From Erythrobacter sp. F6033 (GTDB taxonomy: Bacteria > Pseudomonadota > Alphaproteobacteria > Sphingomonadales > Sphingomonadaceae): a DNA stretch of 64,000 bases. Position 1 is the stretch's first letter; every line of letters begins with the position of its first letter. Positions 38,495 to 47,755 of this stretch are shown here, piece after piece. A program made the position numbers and the translations under genes. The stretch is from positions 124,001 to 188,000 of the forward strand of contig NZ_JALKAZ010000002.1 in the NCBI RefSeq assembly GCF_023016005.1, read 5' to 3'. Below the pieces are notes generated by a model that searched no databases, had not been told where the DNA came from, and was given only the letters and a program-made list of their open reading frames with translations.

Positions 38495-39431
38495 GAGCCT
38501 GAGCAAAATCTGGCGCAAGGATAGATCGCGAGCCATCGGACACGGCATGGAGCCTGTACCCTTCGGCTCGATGGAAGAGATACTTGGGATCAACATGCGC
38601 AACGCGCTGATCGCGAAATACAATCCGCGCAGCGCGATTGAACGCGCCCGCGATAAAGTTGCCGCAAAAGTCGCTTTGGAGGCAGCGGGCATTGCCTGCA
38701 CCGGCACGGTGGCCGTGATTGACGACCACCAAAAGCTGGGCGCGTTCAAACCGACGCGGGACATGCCCGATTCCTGGGCGATCAAACCCGCACGCGGTTC
38801 GCAAGGCGATGGCATTCTACTGGCTGTGCGGCGCGAAGGGGATGTGTGGTTCAAGGGTTCGGGCACGCCGCTCACCGAAACCGACGTGATGCATCACATC
38901 CAGAAGGTCGTGGATGGCGGGTTTTCCGGCGATACGGCGAGCGAGGATGCCGCCCTAATCGAGCCGCTCATTATCGCCGACCCGACCCTCGCCGATCTGG
39001 TGCCCGAAGGCCTGCCTGATCTGCGTGTCATCTGCCTGCATGATGAACCGTTGATGGCAATGCTCAGACTGCCGACAAACGCCTCGGACGGCAAAGCCAA
39101 CCTACACCAACGCGCGATTGGAGCAGGCGTCGATCTCGTAACCGGGCGCATTACCCGCGCGCTTGTGCGCGGAGAGGCGATCACGCACCACCCGGATACC
39201 GGCACCAAACTGATTGGATATCAGGTACCCGGATGGGAACGCGTGCTGGAACTTGCGAGCAAGTGCGGTCCGGCTATCGGTCTTGGCTATAGCGGGTCGG
39301 ACATTGTCCTCGATAAGAACGATGGTCCGCTCATTATCGAGGTCAACGCCCACCCTGGCATCGAAATCCAAAACATCTGCCAGCTTGGCCTAAAGGCGCA
39401 GATGGCAGCTGTTGGTGAGGATTTTAAGTAG
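38487..39431 (+). CDS. RimK-like ATP-grasp alpha-L-glutamate ligase-like protein
   Basis: A 314-aa ATP-grasp protein. Seen: Lys100 in SWAIKPARGSQGDGI and a metal-binding C-terminus EVNAHPGIEIQ with Glu285 and Asn287. YNPRSAIERARDKVAAKVALEAAGI is the family N-terminus. RimK-type enzymes join a carboxylate to an amine with ATP, for example adding glutamates to a protein or peptide end. Here the likely substrate or chain is unknown. It shares an operon with the barrel and membrane proteins, which points to envelope peptide modification. Its stop overlaps the convergent pstS by 8 nt. Confidence 0.82.
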   Translation: MFESLSKIWRKDRSRAIGHGMEPVPFGSMEEILGINMRNALIAKYNPRSAIERARDKVAAKVALEAAGIACTGTVAVIDDHQKLGAFKPTRDMPDSWAIKPARGSQGDGILLAVRREGDVWFKGSGTPLTETDVMHHIQKVVDGGFSGDTASEDAALIEPLIIADPTLADLVPEGLPDLRVICLHDEPLMAMLRLPTNASDGKANLHQRAIGAGVDLVTGRITRALVRGEAITHHPDTGTKLIGYQVPGWERVLELASKCGPAIGLGYSGSDIVLDKNDGPLIIEVNAHPGIEIQNICQLGLKAQMAAVGEDFK

Positions 39432-40512
39432 GCTCGCCGGCTTCTTCCACTTCTGCTGGGGCCGCCCCGCCCAGATCCGCAGCGGTCATCGGGATCTGCT
39501 CATTCACGCGGCGCTCGTTCATTGTTTTCTCTTCATCAGGAGAAGCAACGAGACCAATCTCAGCCAGTGGTCCATCGGCATCCCAGCTCTTGACCCACTC
39601 TTGAAGATAGAGATCAAGACCAGGGATCGCGCGCATATGCGCTTTCTTCACATAGACATAAAGCGGACGGGCACCTGGGTAAGCAAAGCTTGAGATGTTC
39701 TCATAGGTAGGATCGACACCGTTCATCGGCAGACCTTTAACCTTGTCGGCATTCTCTTCGAGATACGAGAATCCGAACACGCCGACTGAGCGAGGATTGC
39801 CTTCGATTTTCTGGACAATGAGATTGTCCTGCTCGCCCTGATCAACATAGGCGCCATCCGAACGCACTTCTGTGCAGATCGTCTGGTGGCGATCTTCATC
39901 GCTGTCTTTCAGTGCCTTCATCTCAGGATTGCTGTCACAGCCTGCTTCCAACACAAGTTCCTTCAACGCATCGCGCGTGCCCGATGTGCTCGGCGGTCCG
40001 TAAACCAGGATTGGCTCATTTGGCAGCGATGGGTCGACATCGGCCCATGTTTTTGCCGTCTGCTCATTGCCGTAAGGGTTGGCGGCCAGCGCTTCGTAAA
40101 CGATGCGCGGTGACAGGTTCAATGTGATGCCTTCTTTCGCCGAAGCAAAAGCAATACCGTCGAGACCGACTTGCAGCTCGATGATTTCTTCCACACCGTT
40201 CGCCTGACAGCGTTCAAATTCCGAAAGCTTCATCCGGCGCGATGCGTTGGCCATATCCGGTGTATCCGCGCCTGCTCCCGAACAAAACAGTTGGATACCT
40301 CCGCCTGTTCCGGTCGATTCAATCAATGGCGAATTATAGCCCGGATTGGAGCGCGCAAAGCTTTCCGCAACCTGTTTGGCAAACGGGTAAACCGTCGACG
40401 ATCCGACCGCACGGATGGAATCGCGTGAGCCACCACCGCCACCGGAACTGTCGCAGCCAGCGAGTGAAATTGAAGCGAGTAGAGCGATTGTAAGAGTCTT
40501 GGTCGATTTCAT
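39424..40512 (-). CDS. pstS: Phosphate ABC transporter substrate-binding lipoprotein
   Basis: A 362-aa lipoprotein with LAGC at Cys20, a Gly/Ser linker and then RAVGSSTVYPFAKQVA, which opens the PstS type II periplasmic binding fold. ESTGTGGGIQLFC and YGPPSTSGTRDALKEL hold phosphate-binding residues. It captures inorganic phosphate for PstCAB, which is not in the window, so it may be an extra binding protein. A PhoB box lies 49-66 nt before the start, so it should be induced by phosphate starvation. Confidence 0.9.
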   Translation of the reverse strand: MKSTKTLTIALLASISLAGCDSSGGGGGSRDSIRAVGSSTVYPFAKQVAESFARSNPGYNSPLIESTGTGGGIQLFCSGAGADTPDMANASRRMKLSEFERCQANGVEEIIELQVGLDGIAFASAKEGITLNLSPRIVYEALAANPYGNEQTAKTWADVDPSLPNEPILVYGPPSTSGTRDALKELVLEAGCDSNPEMKALKDSDEDRHQTICTEVRSDGAYVDQGEQDNLIVQKIEGNPRSVGVFGFSYLEENADKVKGLPMNGVDPTYENISSFAYPGARPLYVYVKKAHMRAIPGLDLYLQEWVKSWDADGPLAEIGLVASPDEEKTMNERRVNEQIPMTAADLGGAAPAEVEEAGEPT

Positions 40513-40560
40513 CGAATTTATCCTTTGGATTTCGTCTGATTGAGCAGATATTGTGATCGT

Positions 40561-40578
40561 ATGACGAGCTTGTGACAG
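40561..40578 (-). promoter_or_regulatory. PhoB box upstream of pstS
   Basis: On the minus strand: CTGTCAC, four bases (AAGC), then TCGTCAT. The two 7-mers match the PhoB half-site CTGTCAT at 6 of 7 and 5 of 7, with the standard 11-nt repeat spacing. It lies 49-66 nt upstream of the pstS ATG. Confidence 0.75.
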
Positions 40579-40596
40579 AAAATCGGGCGCGATCGG

Positions 40597-41949
40597 TTAG
40601 AAGTCGATCTGCGCGCGGACTGCGAAGACATCGACGCCATAATCGCGGTTGCCTGTGACAGTCGGGAAGACCGCATCCCCGTATTCAAGCCGCCCGTAAT
40701 TCGCGAGCAGCATTGTGTAATCGGTCGGCTTCCACACGAGTGAGGCGAAATAACCATCCTGAGTTCCGCCGATGACGGTGCCATCATTCAGATCAAGCCG
40801 GTCATAGCGCACATTCAATTGAAGCGAGCCCATGCCGCCTTCACCAACCGGATTGGCCGGTTTGGTGCGATCAAACTTGCCACCTTTGTAGCCGCGGGTA
40901 TCGCCCTTGGTCAGGAAATAACCGACTTCAGCATAGCCGCCGAAGAAATTGGCTGTGTCCGCAACCATCGGCATATCAAGATTTTGCCAGCGGCCTTCGA
41001 TTGCGGCGTGGAATGACCCGGCAATCACAGCGCCTTCAAGGCCAAACCCGGATTCACTTTCCGCATCCATATTGCCGGTGTTGATGAAACGCTCGCTCGT
41101 AAAGCCAACCAGAGGGCGCTGGCGATAACGAACGGTGTTTCCGTCTTCGTATGAGCGGTAATGGGCCGAGCCGCCGAAATGCAGCTGCGCATCGCCGATC
41201 TTGGGCATGTAGACGACACGCCCGTTCGCACTCCAATTCTGGTTGGAGAGTCGGTCCATATTGTCGGTAAACACACCGCCTTGGACGAGCACATCGCCTT
41301 CGCCATAGGTAACGCCTACGCCGACACGGCGGATAAAGTTAAATGCATCGGTGAACGCCGCACGCTCGATAAAGGATGTGTGCAAGCTGCTGGTCAGTTC
41401 TTCCAGACCCTGGAAATTATTGAACTGGCCGACCTGAACATCAACGTTCCCCGTTTCATAAGAGATGATCGCATCGGTGACGGTAAGATCGCTATTGGCG
41501 ACATCGACTTCGAATTTATAGCCAAAGCCGCCGGGAATATCCCCTGCCACGCCAAGGCGCGCGCGGCGAACGTCATTGCCAAAGCCGTCGTCTCTACCAG
41601 TGGAATCGGGCGCATCGACAATGCCAGCGTCATATTGCAGGCGGCCACGCGGTTTGAAGCTCCAGCCGCCTTCGCTCTTAATCTCTGGCGCCCCTTTGAA
41701 GCCGATCGAAGCATCATTGCTCGGCTCAGCTTCAGCCACGGCTTTCACTTCTGCAGCATTCGTTTCGGTCTGGGTTTTCGTTTCAGCCAGCTGGCTTTCA
41801 AGATTTTCCATCCGCTCTGCCATTTGCGCCATCTCGCCGCGCATTTTGGCGAGCTCTTGCAGAAGCGCCTCTTGCTCCTGCGCAGAAGCAGGCGCCGCAA
41901 CGGCAGCAAGCAACCCGGCTGATAACAAATATGAAACCTTACGTGTCAT
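40597..41949 (-). CDS. OprO/OprP-type phosphate-selective porin
   Basis: A 450-aa outer-membrane protein. A signal peptide is followed by a short coiled coil (about 25-65) as in OprP/OprO, then a 16-strand barrel ending in VRAQIDF. GRLQYDAGIVD and DVANSDLTVTDAIISYETG fit the Porin_O_P family. It passes phosphate or pyrophosphate through the outer membrane. ATG 41949 has a GGGA site; ATG 41961 would add four residues. It is upstream of pstS on the same strand; the 84-nt gap contains the pstS PhoB box, so each may have its own promoter. Confidence 0.88.
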   Translation of the reverse strand: MTRKVSYLLSAGLLAAVAAPASAQEQEALLQELAKMRGEMAQMAERMENLESQLAETKTQTETNAAEVKAVAEAEPSNDASIGFKGAPEIKSEGGWSFKPRGRLQYDAGIVDAPDSTGRDDGFGNDVRRARLGVAGDIPGGFGYKFEVDVANSDLTVTDAIISYETGNVDVQVGQFNNFQGLEELTSSLHTSFIERAAFTDAFNFIRRVGVGVTYGEGDVLVQGGVFTDNMDRLSNQNWSANGRVVYMPKIGDAQLHFGGSAHYRSYEDGNTVRYRQRPLVGFTSERFINTGNMDAESESGFGLEGAVIAGSFHAAIEGRWQNLDMPMVADTANFFGGYAEVGYFLTKGDTRGYKGGKFDRTKPANPVGEGGMGSLQLNVRYDRLDLNDGTVIGGTQDGYFASLVWKPTDYTMLLANYGRLEYGDAVFPTVTGNRDYGVDVFAVRAQIDF

Positions 41950-41984
41950 TTTTTGTCCCATTCTATGTTGAACGGCACGCGTTT

Positions 41985-42035
41985 ATGACAGGATTGCTAC
42001 GTGTGAGTGACCAGCACGTTTCGATTTGATGACAG
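41985..42035 (-). promoter_or_regulatory. Phased PhoB half-sites upstream of the porin
   Basis: On the minus strand, exact CTGTCAT lies at 42029-42035 and at 41985-41991, 44 nt apart (four 11-nt repeats). A weaker TGGTCAC lies midway at 42007-42013. The two exact sites are 36 and 80 nt before ATG 41949. A full adjacent pair is not seen, so binding strength is uncertain. Confidence 0.45.
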
Positions 42036-42072
42036 TGGAAAAGTTTTGTGACGCAGCTGAAATTCGCGGCGA

Positions 42073-42468
42073 TCAATTCTGAAACCGTGCGAGCACTTCC
42101 GGCCTGACGCGGGCAAGCCGCCCGGTTGCCCGATCCAGCATTGCCCAAGTGGTCTGAGCCGAGACAAGCCGTTTGCCGGATTGATCGGTAAACTCGACAT
42201 GACGGACAGACTTGGCTCCGCGCGGAGCGTCGGGAATCCACGTCTCACCCTGCGCTGTCTCGCCCGCTGCAATATTGCCGCGATAATCAATCTCGTGCCG
42301 GATCACGACCCAAAAGAATTGCTCGCGGTGCGCAGGATCGGCGACCGCATCCCAATGCGCGGTCGCCAAATTCTGAATCCATTGCACCCAAACAGAATTG
42401 TTGACGTGGCCAAGCTCGTCAATGTGCTCCGGCGCGGCGGTGAAGGGCTTTGTGAAGCGAGAAGTCAC
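42073..42468 (-). CDS. Acyl-CoA thioesterase (hotdog fold, 4HBT)
   Basis: A 131-aa hotdog-fold protein with HIDELGHVNNSVWVQWIQNL, the 4-hydroxybenzoyl-CoA thioesterase signature in which the Asp/Glu and His-Val-Asn loop make the active site. YbgC/4HBT enzymes hydrolyse acyl-CoA; the chain is unknown. Its ATG overlaps the stop of the peptidase gene (ATGA), so they are translationally coupled. Confidence 0.85.
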   Translation of the reverse strand: MTSRFTKPFTAAPEHIDELGHVNNSVWVQWIQNLATAHWDAVADPAHREQFFWVVIRHEIDYRGNIAAGETAQGETWIPDAPRGAKSVRHVEFTDQSGKRLVSAQTTWAMLDRATGRLARVRPEVLARFQN

Positions 42469-44654
42469 TCGCCCTCCGCTTCGTCAGTCATACCCATTTG
42501 CCACAGGATAAAGGCAAACTCTTCGGCGGTTTCGTAGAGCGAATTCCACCGTCCCGATTTGCCGCCATGCCCTGCGCCCATATTGGTTTTCATCAGCAGG
42601 ACATTGTCATCGGTTTTATACTCGCGCAGCTTCGCGACCCATTTGGCGGGCTCCCAATAGGTGACACGCGGATCGTTGAGCCCTGCGGTCACAAGCATCG
42701 GCGGGTAATCCTGAGCCGAGACCTGATCGTATGGCGAGTAAGAGAGGATATAGGCAAACGCCTGCTTGCTCTCGATCGGGTTGCCCCATTCCTGCCATTC
42801 GCCCGGTGTCAGCGGCAGTTTGTCATTGAGCATTGTGTTCAGGACATCGACGAACGGTACATGGCTGACGATGGCGCCATATTGCGACGGATCTTGGTTG
42901 ATGATCGCGCCCATCAATTCGCCGCCTGCCGAGCCGCCGCTGGCAGTGACTTTGCCTTCGGCGGTGTAGCCTTTAGCGATCAAGCCGCGCCCCACATCAA
43001 CGAAATCATTGAAGGTGTTCGTCCGCTCATTCAGCTTGCCCTGAAGATACCAGCGCCGCCCCAAATCATCGCCGCCGCGAATATGCGCGATGGCATAGGC
43101 GAAACCGCGATCAACCAGTGACAGACGCGTGGTCGAAAAGCCCGGAGGGACCGCGTAGCCATAGGCACCGTAGGCATAGAGGTGGAGCGGCCCGCCAGCA
43201 GGGCGGTCTTTGCGCATAACCACGCTAACAGGAACCATGGTGCCATCGCGCGCCTGAATCTCGGTGCGCTCGGTCACGTAAAGCGAAGCGTCATAGCCGC
43301 TCGGAATTTCCTGCTGCTTGAGCTTTTCGAGCGAACGCGCAGCCACATCGTAATCGAACACCGTGTCAGGCGTGATCATGCTTTCATATGACAGGCGCAA
43401 TTTGGTCTGATCGTATTCCGGATTGTTGGAGAGGCCTGCGTCATAGCTTGCCTCAGGGAATTCGATCGAACTCAGCGCGGTTGGCGCGTCATATTGGCGG
43501 ATCTGCACCTGATCGAGGCCGTTCAGGCGTCCTTCTGTGACGAAGAAATCTTTGAAAAGATCAAATCCAGTCAGATAAAACTCGTCCGATCCGGCAATTA
43601 CCGTTTCCCAATCGCCCGGCGTCTCCAGAGACGCTTTCGCAAGGCGGAAATTGATGTGATCATCATTGGTCCAGACGAACAACTCGCCCTCACGAATGTC
43701 GACCGAATATTCGACACCTTTCTGGCGCGCTTTGATCAGCACAGGCTCTGCAGTCGGATTGTCGGCGGGAACGAAGCGTACTTCGCTTGTCTCGTTATCG
43801 CCGGTCGCGATGACGAGGTAATCGTCTTGTGCCGTCAGACCCGCGCCGACGCTAAAACTCTCGTCTTCCTCCTTATACAGCGAAACATCGTCGGCCTGAT
43901 CGGTGCCAATCACATGCAGCTTCGCCTCAAGCGTGCGCCATTCCTCGGTCGAGGGACCGTATACAATCGCGGTATCATTCGCGACCCAGGTGAGGCCGCC
44001 GCGCAGGTTGGTCAGTTCATCGACGAGCAATTCGCCAGTCTGCAAATCCTTGATCCGCGCGGTGTAACGTTCCGACCCGTTGGTGTCGGTCGCATAGGCC
44101 ATGAAACGGCCATTCTTGCTGATCGAAAGCGCGCCAAGCCGGAAATATTCGAGCCCTTCGGCAAGCTCGTTCTGATCGAGAATAAGAACCGCTTCTCCGC
44201 CTGCAACGGGCTTGCGCCAATGCTTGCGGTACTGCGAGCCTTCTTCGAACTCGGACCAATAGAGGTATTCGCCCATGCGTTGGGGCACGGTGCTGTCGTC
44301 TTCTTTGATCCGCGCGCGCATTTCCTGAAACAGCGTCTCGGTCAGCTCTGCCTGAGGCGCCATCTGCGCCTCGAACCAGGCGTTCTCCGCCTTCACGTAA
44401 TCAAGAACGTCCTCATCATCGATTGTCGGATAGGATTTGTCGTACAGCCAATCATACGGATCAGAGATCGTGATGCCGTGATGCGTGTAGGTATGCGCAC
44501 GTTTTTCGGCCTTTGGCGGAGAGGTGGGTGCCTCTTTTGTCACTGAGCTGTTTTCCTCTTGATTGGATGCGTTGTCGGTTGCTTTGGCGGCGCCCGCAGA
44601 GCCGAGCGTGATGAGCGCGGCGAGCGATGCGGAAACGATCAGGGGAGTGTTCAT
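42465..44654 (-). CDS. Oligopeptidase B-type serine peptidase, exported
   Basis: A 729-aa S9A peptidase: a signal peptide (IVSASLAALITLGSAGAAKA), a seven-bladed propeller and a C-terminal alpha/beta hydrolase. Catalytic: GGSAGGELMG (Ser), NDPRVTYWEPAKW (Asp region) and GAGHGGKSGR (His). Oligopeptidase B cuts short peptides after basic residues. A secretion signal implies periplasmic action, unlike the E. coli enzyme. The ATG at 44654 has GGAG 11 nt upstream; the frame itself opens 45 nt earlier. It overlaps the thioesterase gene by 4 nt. Confidence 0.9.
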   Translation of the reverse strand: MNTPLIVSASLAALITLGSAGAAKATDNASNQEENSSVTKEAPTSPPKAEKRAHTYTHHGITISDPYDWLYDKSYPTIDDEDVLDYVKAENAWFEAQMAPQAELTETLFQEMRARIKEDDSTVPQRMGEYLYWSEFEEGSQYRKHWRKPVAGGEAVLILDQNELAEGLEYFRLGALSISKNGRFMAYATDTNGSERYTARIKDLQTGELLVDELTNLRGGLTWVANDTAIVYGPSTEEWRTLEAKLHVIGTDQADDVSLYKEEDESFSVGAGLTAQDDYLVIATGDNETSEVRFVPADNPTAEPVLIKARQKGVEYSVDIREGELFVWTNDDHINFRLAKASLETPGDWETVIAGSDEFYLTGFDLFKDFFVTEGRLNGLDQVQIRQYDAPTALSSIEFPEASYDAGLSNNPEYDQTKLRLSYESMITPDTVFDYDVAARSLEKLKQQEIPSGYDASLYVTERTEIQARDGTMVPVSVVMRKDRPAGGPLHLYAYGAYGYAVPPGFSTTRLSLVDRGFAYAIAHIRGGDDLGRRWYLQGKLNERTNTFNDFVDVGRGLIAKGYTAEGKVTASGGSAGGELMGAIINQDPSQYGAIVSHVPFVDVLNTMLNDKLPLTPGEWQEWGNPIESKQAFAYILSYSPYDQVSAQDYPPMLVTAGLNDPRVTYWEPAKWVAKLREYKTDDNVLLMKTNMGAGHGGKSGRWNSLYETAEEFAFILWQMGMTDEAEGE

Positions 44655-44788
44655 CGGGATAGTTGCTCCTTTGAAACATGCCGCTTTGCTGGAAAGCACG
44701 GCTGTTCCTCTCTATGTTGCGTTTCATATACAAACAAAGCCGCGCGGCAAGCGCTGCGCCCATACTCGCACCTAAGGATACAGCCGCC

Positions 44789-46606
44789 ATGCTGATGCAG
44801 ACCCACGAAGCCCGATTGAAAGCCCTTCGCGAGGAGCTGAAACGCCGCGATCTGAATGGTTTTGTCATCCCGATTTCGGATGAGCATATGAGCGAATATG
44901 TTGGTGACTATGCGCAGCGGCTGAACTGGCTGACAGGCTTTGGCGGATCGGCTGGCTTTGCAGCTGTCACGCTTGATCACGCGGCGATTTTTGTCGATGG
45001 CCGCTATACCGTGCAAGTGCAGGATCAGGTTGATAAGAACCTGTTCGAATATCGCAGTATTCCGGGCGATAGCCTTGGCGCATGGCTCGTGGAAAAAGCG
45101 GGAGACGGCGCCAAGATTGCTTATGATCCGTGGCTCCATACGTGGAATTGGGTCGAGGCGCTTGAAGCCGAGGTTGAGTCGAACGGTATCAGCATGGTTC
45201 CCGCAGACAGCAACCCGATTGACGTGGTTTGGGCAGACCAGCCTGTGCCTTCCGATGCAGTTGCGATTATCCATGATGATGCGCTTTCGGGCCGCTCATC
45301 TTCGGACAAACGTTCGGCAGTCGCCGATTGGCTAGCGGAGAATGATCTCGATGCGGTCGTCGTCCCGGCGCTCGATTCGATCGCTTGGCTGCTCAACATT
45401 CGCGGCAGCGATGTGGAGCATACGCCGGTCGCGCATTCTTATGTCATCGCGCATAAGGATGGCCGCGCCGAGCTGTTTATGGCGCCGGAAAAAATCACTC
45501 CGGAGCTCACCCAGCATCTGGGCAATGCGGTCTCGATCCGTGACCGAAATCAATTCACCGCCGCGCTTGGCGAGTTTTCGGAAAAGCGTGTCAGCGTCGA
45601 TCCCGATTTCGGCGTTGTCGGCATTGCGCAGGGTCTGCGCGCGGGCGGCGCGAATTTCGTCTTCAAGCAGGATCCAACAATCCTTGCCAAAGCGATCAAG
45701 AACCCTGCCGAGCAGCAGGGGCACCGCGACGCGCAAGAACGCGATGGCGCAGCCGTCAGCCGGTTCCTGCGATGGTTGGAAGTCAACGCACCATCGGGCG
45801 AGATTGACGAACTGACCGCGGCGGCCAAACTCGAAGGGTTCCGCCGCGAGCATGGCGATTTGCGCGATACGTCGTTCGACACGATCAGCGCGGCGTCGGG
45901 CCACGCCGCTCTGCCGCATTACAAAGTGGACGAAGACACCAATATCCCGATCCCCGCAGGTTCGATCTATCTCGTCGATAGCGGCGGACAATATCCGGCG
46001 GGCACGACAGACATCACCCGCACCGTCTGGATCAATTCGCCAGATGGCTCCGCCGCGCCAAGCGCCGAGATGAAAGACCGTTTCACCCGCGTTTTGAAAG
46101 GCCACATCCAGATTGACCGTGCACGCTTCCCGCAAGGGACCAATGGCGGCCAGATCGATGCGCTTGCCCGCCAATATCTCTGGGAAGCGGGCGTGGATTA
46201 CGCCCACGGTACAGGCCATGGTGTTGGCAGCTTCCTGGGTGTGCACGAGGGCCCGCAGCGCATCGCCAAGCCAAGCGGCGGGCAGGCTGGCACCAGTCAG
46301 GAATTGTTCGCCGGCATGATCCTGTCGAATGAGCCGGGCTATTACAAAGCAGGCGAGTTTGGCATCCGGATCGAGAATCTGGTTTTGACCGTCGAACAGC
46401 AAATTGCGGGCCAAGAGGGCACATATCTGGGTTTCGAAACGCTCACCTTTGTTCCGCTCGACCGGACATTGATCGAGAAAGATCTTCTGACGGACAGCGA
46501 GATCGCTTGGGTTGATGCTTATCACACACGCGTGCACGAAATCGTCGCGCCGCAGCTTTCGGGCGATGATCTTGCGTGGCTCGATCGGGAATGCGCACCG
46601 CTTTAA
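44789..46606 (+). CDS. Xaa-Pro aminopeptidase (M24B)
   Basis: A 605-aa enzyme with two creatinase-like N-terminal domains and a pita-bread C-terminal domain. The metal site has VDSGGQYPAGTTDITR (two Asp), HGTGHGVG (His), and EPGYYKAGEFGIRIEN (two Glu). It removes an N-terminal residue before proline and uses two Mn2+ ions. The size matches the eukaryote-like three-domain form. TAAGGA lies 10 nt before the ATG. It is divergent from the oligopeptidase gene, so peptide turnover is paired here. Confidence 0.92.
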   Translation: MLMQTHEARLKALREELKRRDLNGFVIPISDEHMSEYVGDYAQRLNWLTGFGGSAGFAAVTLDHAAIFVDGRYTVQVQDQVDKNLFEYRSIPGDSLGAWLVEKAGDGAKIAYDPWLHTWNWVEALEAEVESNGISMVPADSNPIDVVWADQPVPSDAVAIIHDDALSGRSSSDKRSAVADWLAENDLDAVVVPALDSIAWLLNIRGSDVEHTPVAHSYVIAHKDGRAELFMAPEKITPELTQHLGNAVSIRDRNQFTAALGEFSEKRVSVDPDFGVVGIAQGLRAGGANFVFKQDPTILAKAIKNPAEQQGHRDAQERDGAAVSRFLRWLEVNAPSGEIDELTAAAKLEGFRREHGDLRDTSFDTISAASGHAALPHYKVDEDTNIPIPAGSIYLVDSGGQYPAGTTDITRTVWINSPDGSAAPSAEMKDRFTRVLKGHIQIDRARFPQGTNGGQIDALARQYLWEAGVDYAHGTGHGVGSFLGVHEGPQRIAKPSGGQAGTSQELFAGMILSNEPGYYKAGEFGIRIENLVLTVEQQIAGQEGTYLGFETLTFVPLDRTLIEKDLLTDSEIAWVDAYHTRVHEIVAPQLSGDDLAWLDRECAPL

Positions 46607-46691
46607 GCCCGCTTGCCGACGAACTGATGTTCTAGTAATGTTCCCCTATCGCGAGTCGCAATTGGGCGCCTCGCCACGGGAGAACTCTGCC

Positions 46692-47075
46692 ATGATCGGC
46701 TATGTCACACTGGGAACAAACGATCTGCCGCGCGCGGCGAAATTCTATGATGCGATTGCCGAACAGTTCGGAGTCGGGCGGATGATGGAATTCGATACCT
46801 TTATCGCTTGGGGCGAAATGGGCGGCGCACCAGGCGTTGCCGCAACCAAGCCGTTTGACGGTGAGGAAGCCTGCGTTGGCAACGGCACAATGGTCGCTTT
46901 GCAGGTCGAAAACCCTGAGAAGGTGCAGGCCGTGTATGACACAGCCATCGCGCATGGCGGCAGCGACGAAGGCGAACCGGGCCCGCGCGGCGATGATGGT
47001 TTCTATGCAGGATATTTCCGCGATCCGGACGGCAACAAGCTAAACGTGTTCTGCATGGTTCAGCCATCCTCATGA
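46692..47075 (+). CDS. VOC (glyoxalase/bleomycin-resistance fold) family protein
   Basis: A 127-aa protein with MIGYVTLGTNDLPRAAKFYD and a final FRDPDGNKLNVFCM, the beta-alpha-beta-beta-beta unit of vicinal oxygen chelate proteins. The metal ligands are not all evident, so a lyase or binding role is equally likely. ATG 46692 has GGGAG 9 nt before it. It overlaps the cupin gene by 4 nt (ATGA). Confidence 0.82.
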   Translation: MIGYVTLGTNDLPRAAKFYDAIAEQFGVGRMMEFDTFIAWGEMGGAPGVAATKPFDGEEACVGNGTMVALQVENPEKVQAVYDTAIAHGGSDEGEPGPRGDDGFYAGYFRDPDGNKLNVFCMVQPSS

Positions 47076-47467
47076 CCGCTCGCAAACTAAGCGATGCCTT
47101 CTTGCATTTGGGGCTCGGCGCAACCGCCGTGCCCCAACCACCCTTTGAAGGGATGGAATGGTATGCAGGCTATGGCGCTCGCCACGGCAATGACGGTGCA
47201 GAAGGGCGTTTGGTTTCGCAGCATACTTTTACGGAAGGCTGGGACAGTTGGGAAATGCATCCCAAGGGTTCGGAAGTCGTTATCTGCACGCACGGATCAA
47301 TGGTTCTGACACAAGAGCATCCTAATGGTTCGCGTGAACAGGTCACGCTTGCAGCTGGCGAATACGCGATCAATCCGCCCGGCGTCTGGCATATCGCCGA
47401 TGTAGACGAGAGCGCGACAGCCATTTTCATTACCGCCGGTGAAGGCACACAGCATCGCCCGCGCTAA
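47072..47467 (+). CDS. Cupin-domain protein
   Basis: A 131-aa beta-barrel protein with SWEMHPKGSEVVICTHG and an EYAINPPGVWHIADVD stretch, matching the two cupin motifs (H/E in the first, P-G-x-x-H in the second). Metal binding is probable but the reaction is unknown. Coupled with the VOC gene by an ATGA overlap. Confidence 0.8.
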   Translation: MTARKLSDAFLHLGLGATAVPQPPFEGMEWYAGYGARHGNDGAEGRLVSQHTFTEGWDSWEMHPKGSEVVICTHGSMVLTQEHPNGSREQVTLAAGEYAINPPGVWHIADVDESATAIFITAGEGTQHRPR

Positions 47468-47637
47468 GCCGTAGGAAGGCCGTTTTCTTGCCGCCAAATG
47501 AATGAAATAGCTCGCTAAATTGCGCGCAAGTGAACAGGCATAGCGCTCTGATACAAAGCGCGACATTTTGGCCGTAATCCGGGATATTCCTGCGACACTG
47601 GTCCTCTAGAACAGGTCTCATGAGTTGCGGTGAGTTT

Positions 47638-47708
47638 GCCAAGGCGGCATCCTCCCCCCTGTTGAATCGGTGGCCTTTCCCCTGGGGCCAACCGCTCGCC
47701 GCCTTGGC
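47638..47708 (+). promoter_or_regulatory. Long-range stem in the EF-hand gene leader
   Basis: GCCAAGGCGGC at 47638-47648 pairs perfectly with GCCGCCTTGGC at 47698-47708. The loop holds CCTCCCCCCTGTTG and a second stem (GGTGGCC with GGCCAACC). The C-rich loop could pair with the GGAG ribosome site 40 nt downstream. See the shared module near 58170. Confidence 0.5.
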
Positions 47709-47755
47709 GGCTCATCGCGGCTCGCTCAATGAGAACACGATTTTGGAGAACGATA

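Noticed and set aside
43494..44546. A 350-codon plus frame opposite oligopeptidase B
   Set aside because: Shadow of the peptidase on the other strand.
45332..46537. A 401-codon minus frame opposite aminopeptidase P
   Set aside because: Shadow of the peptidase; its translation has no domain and no ribosome site.
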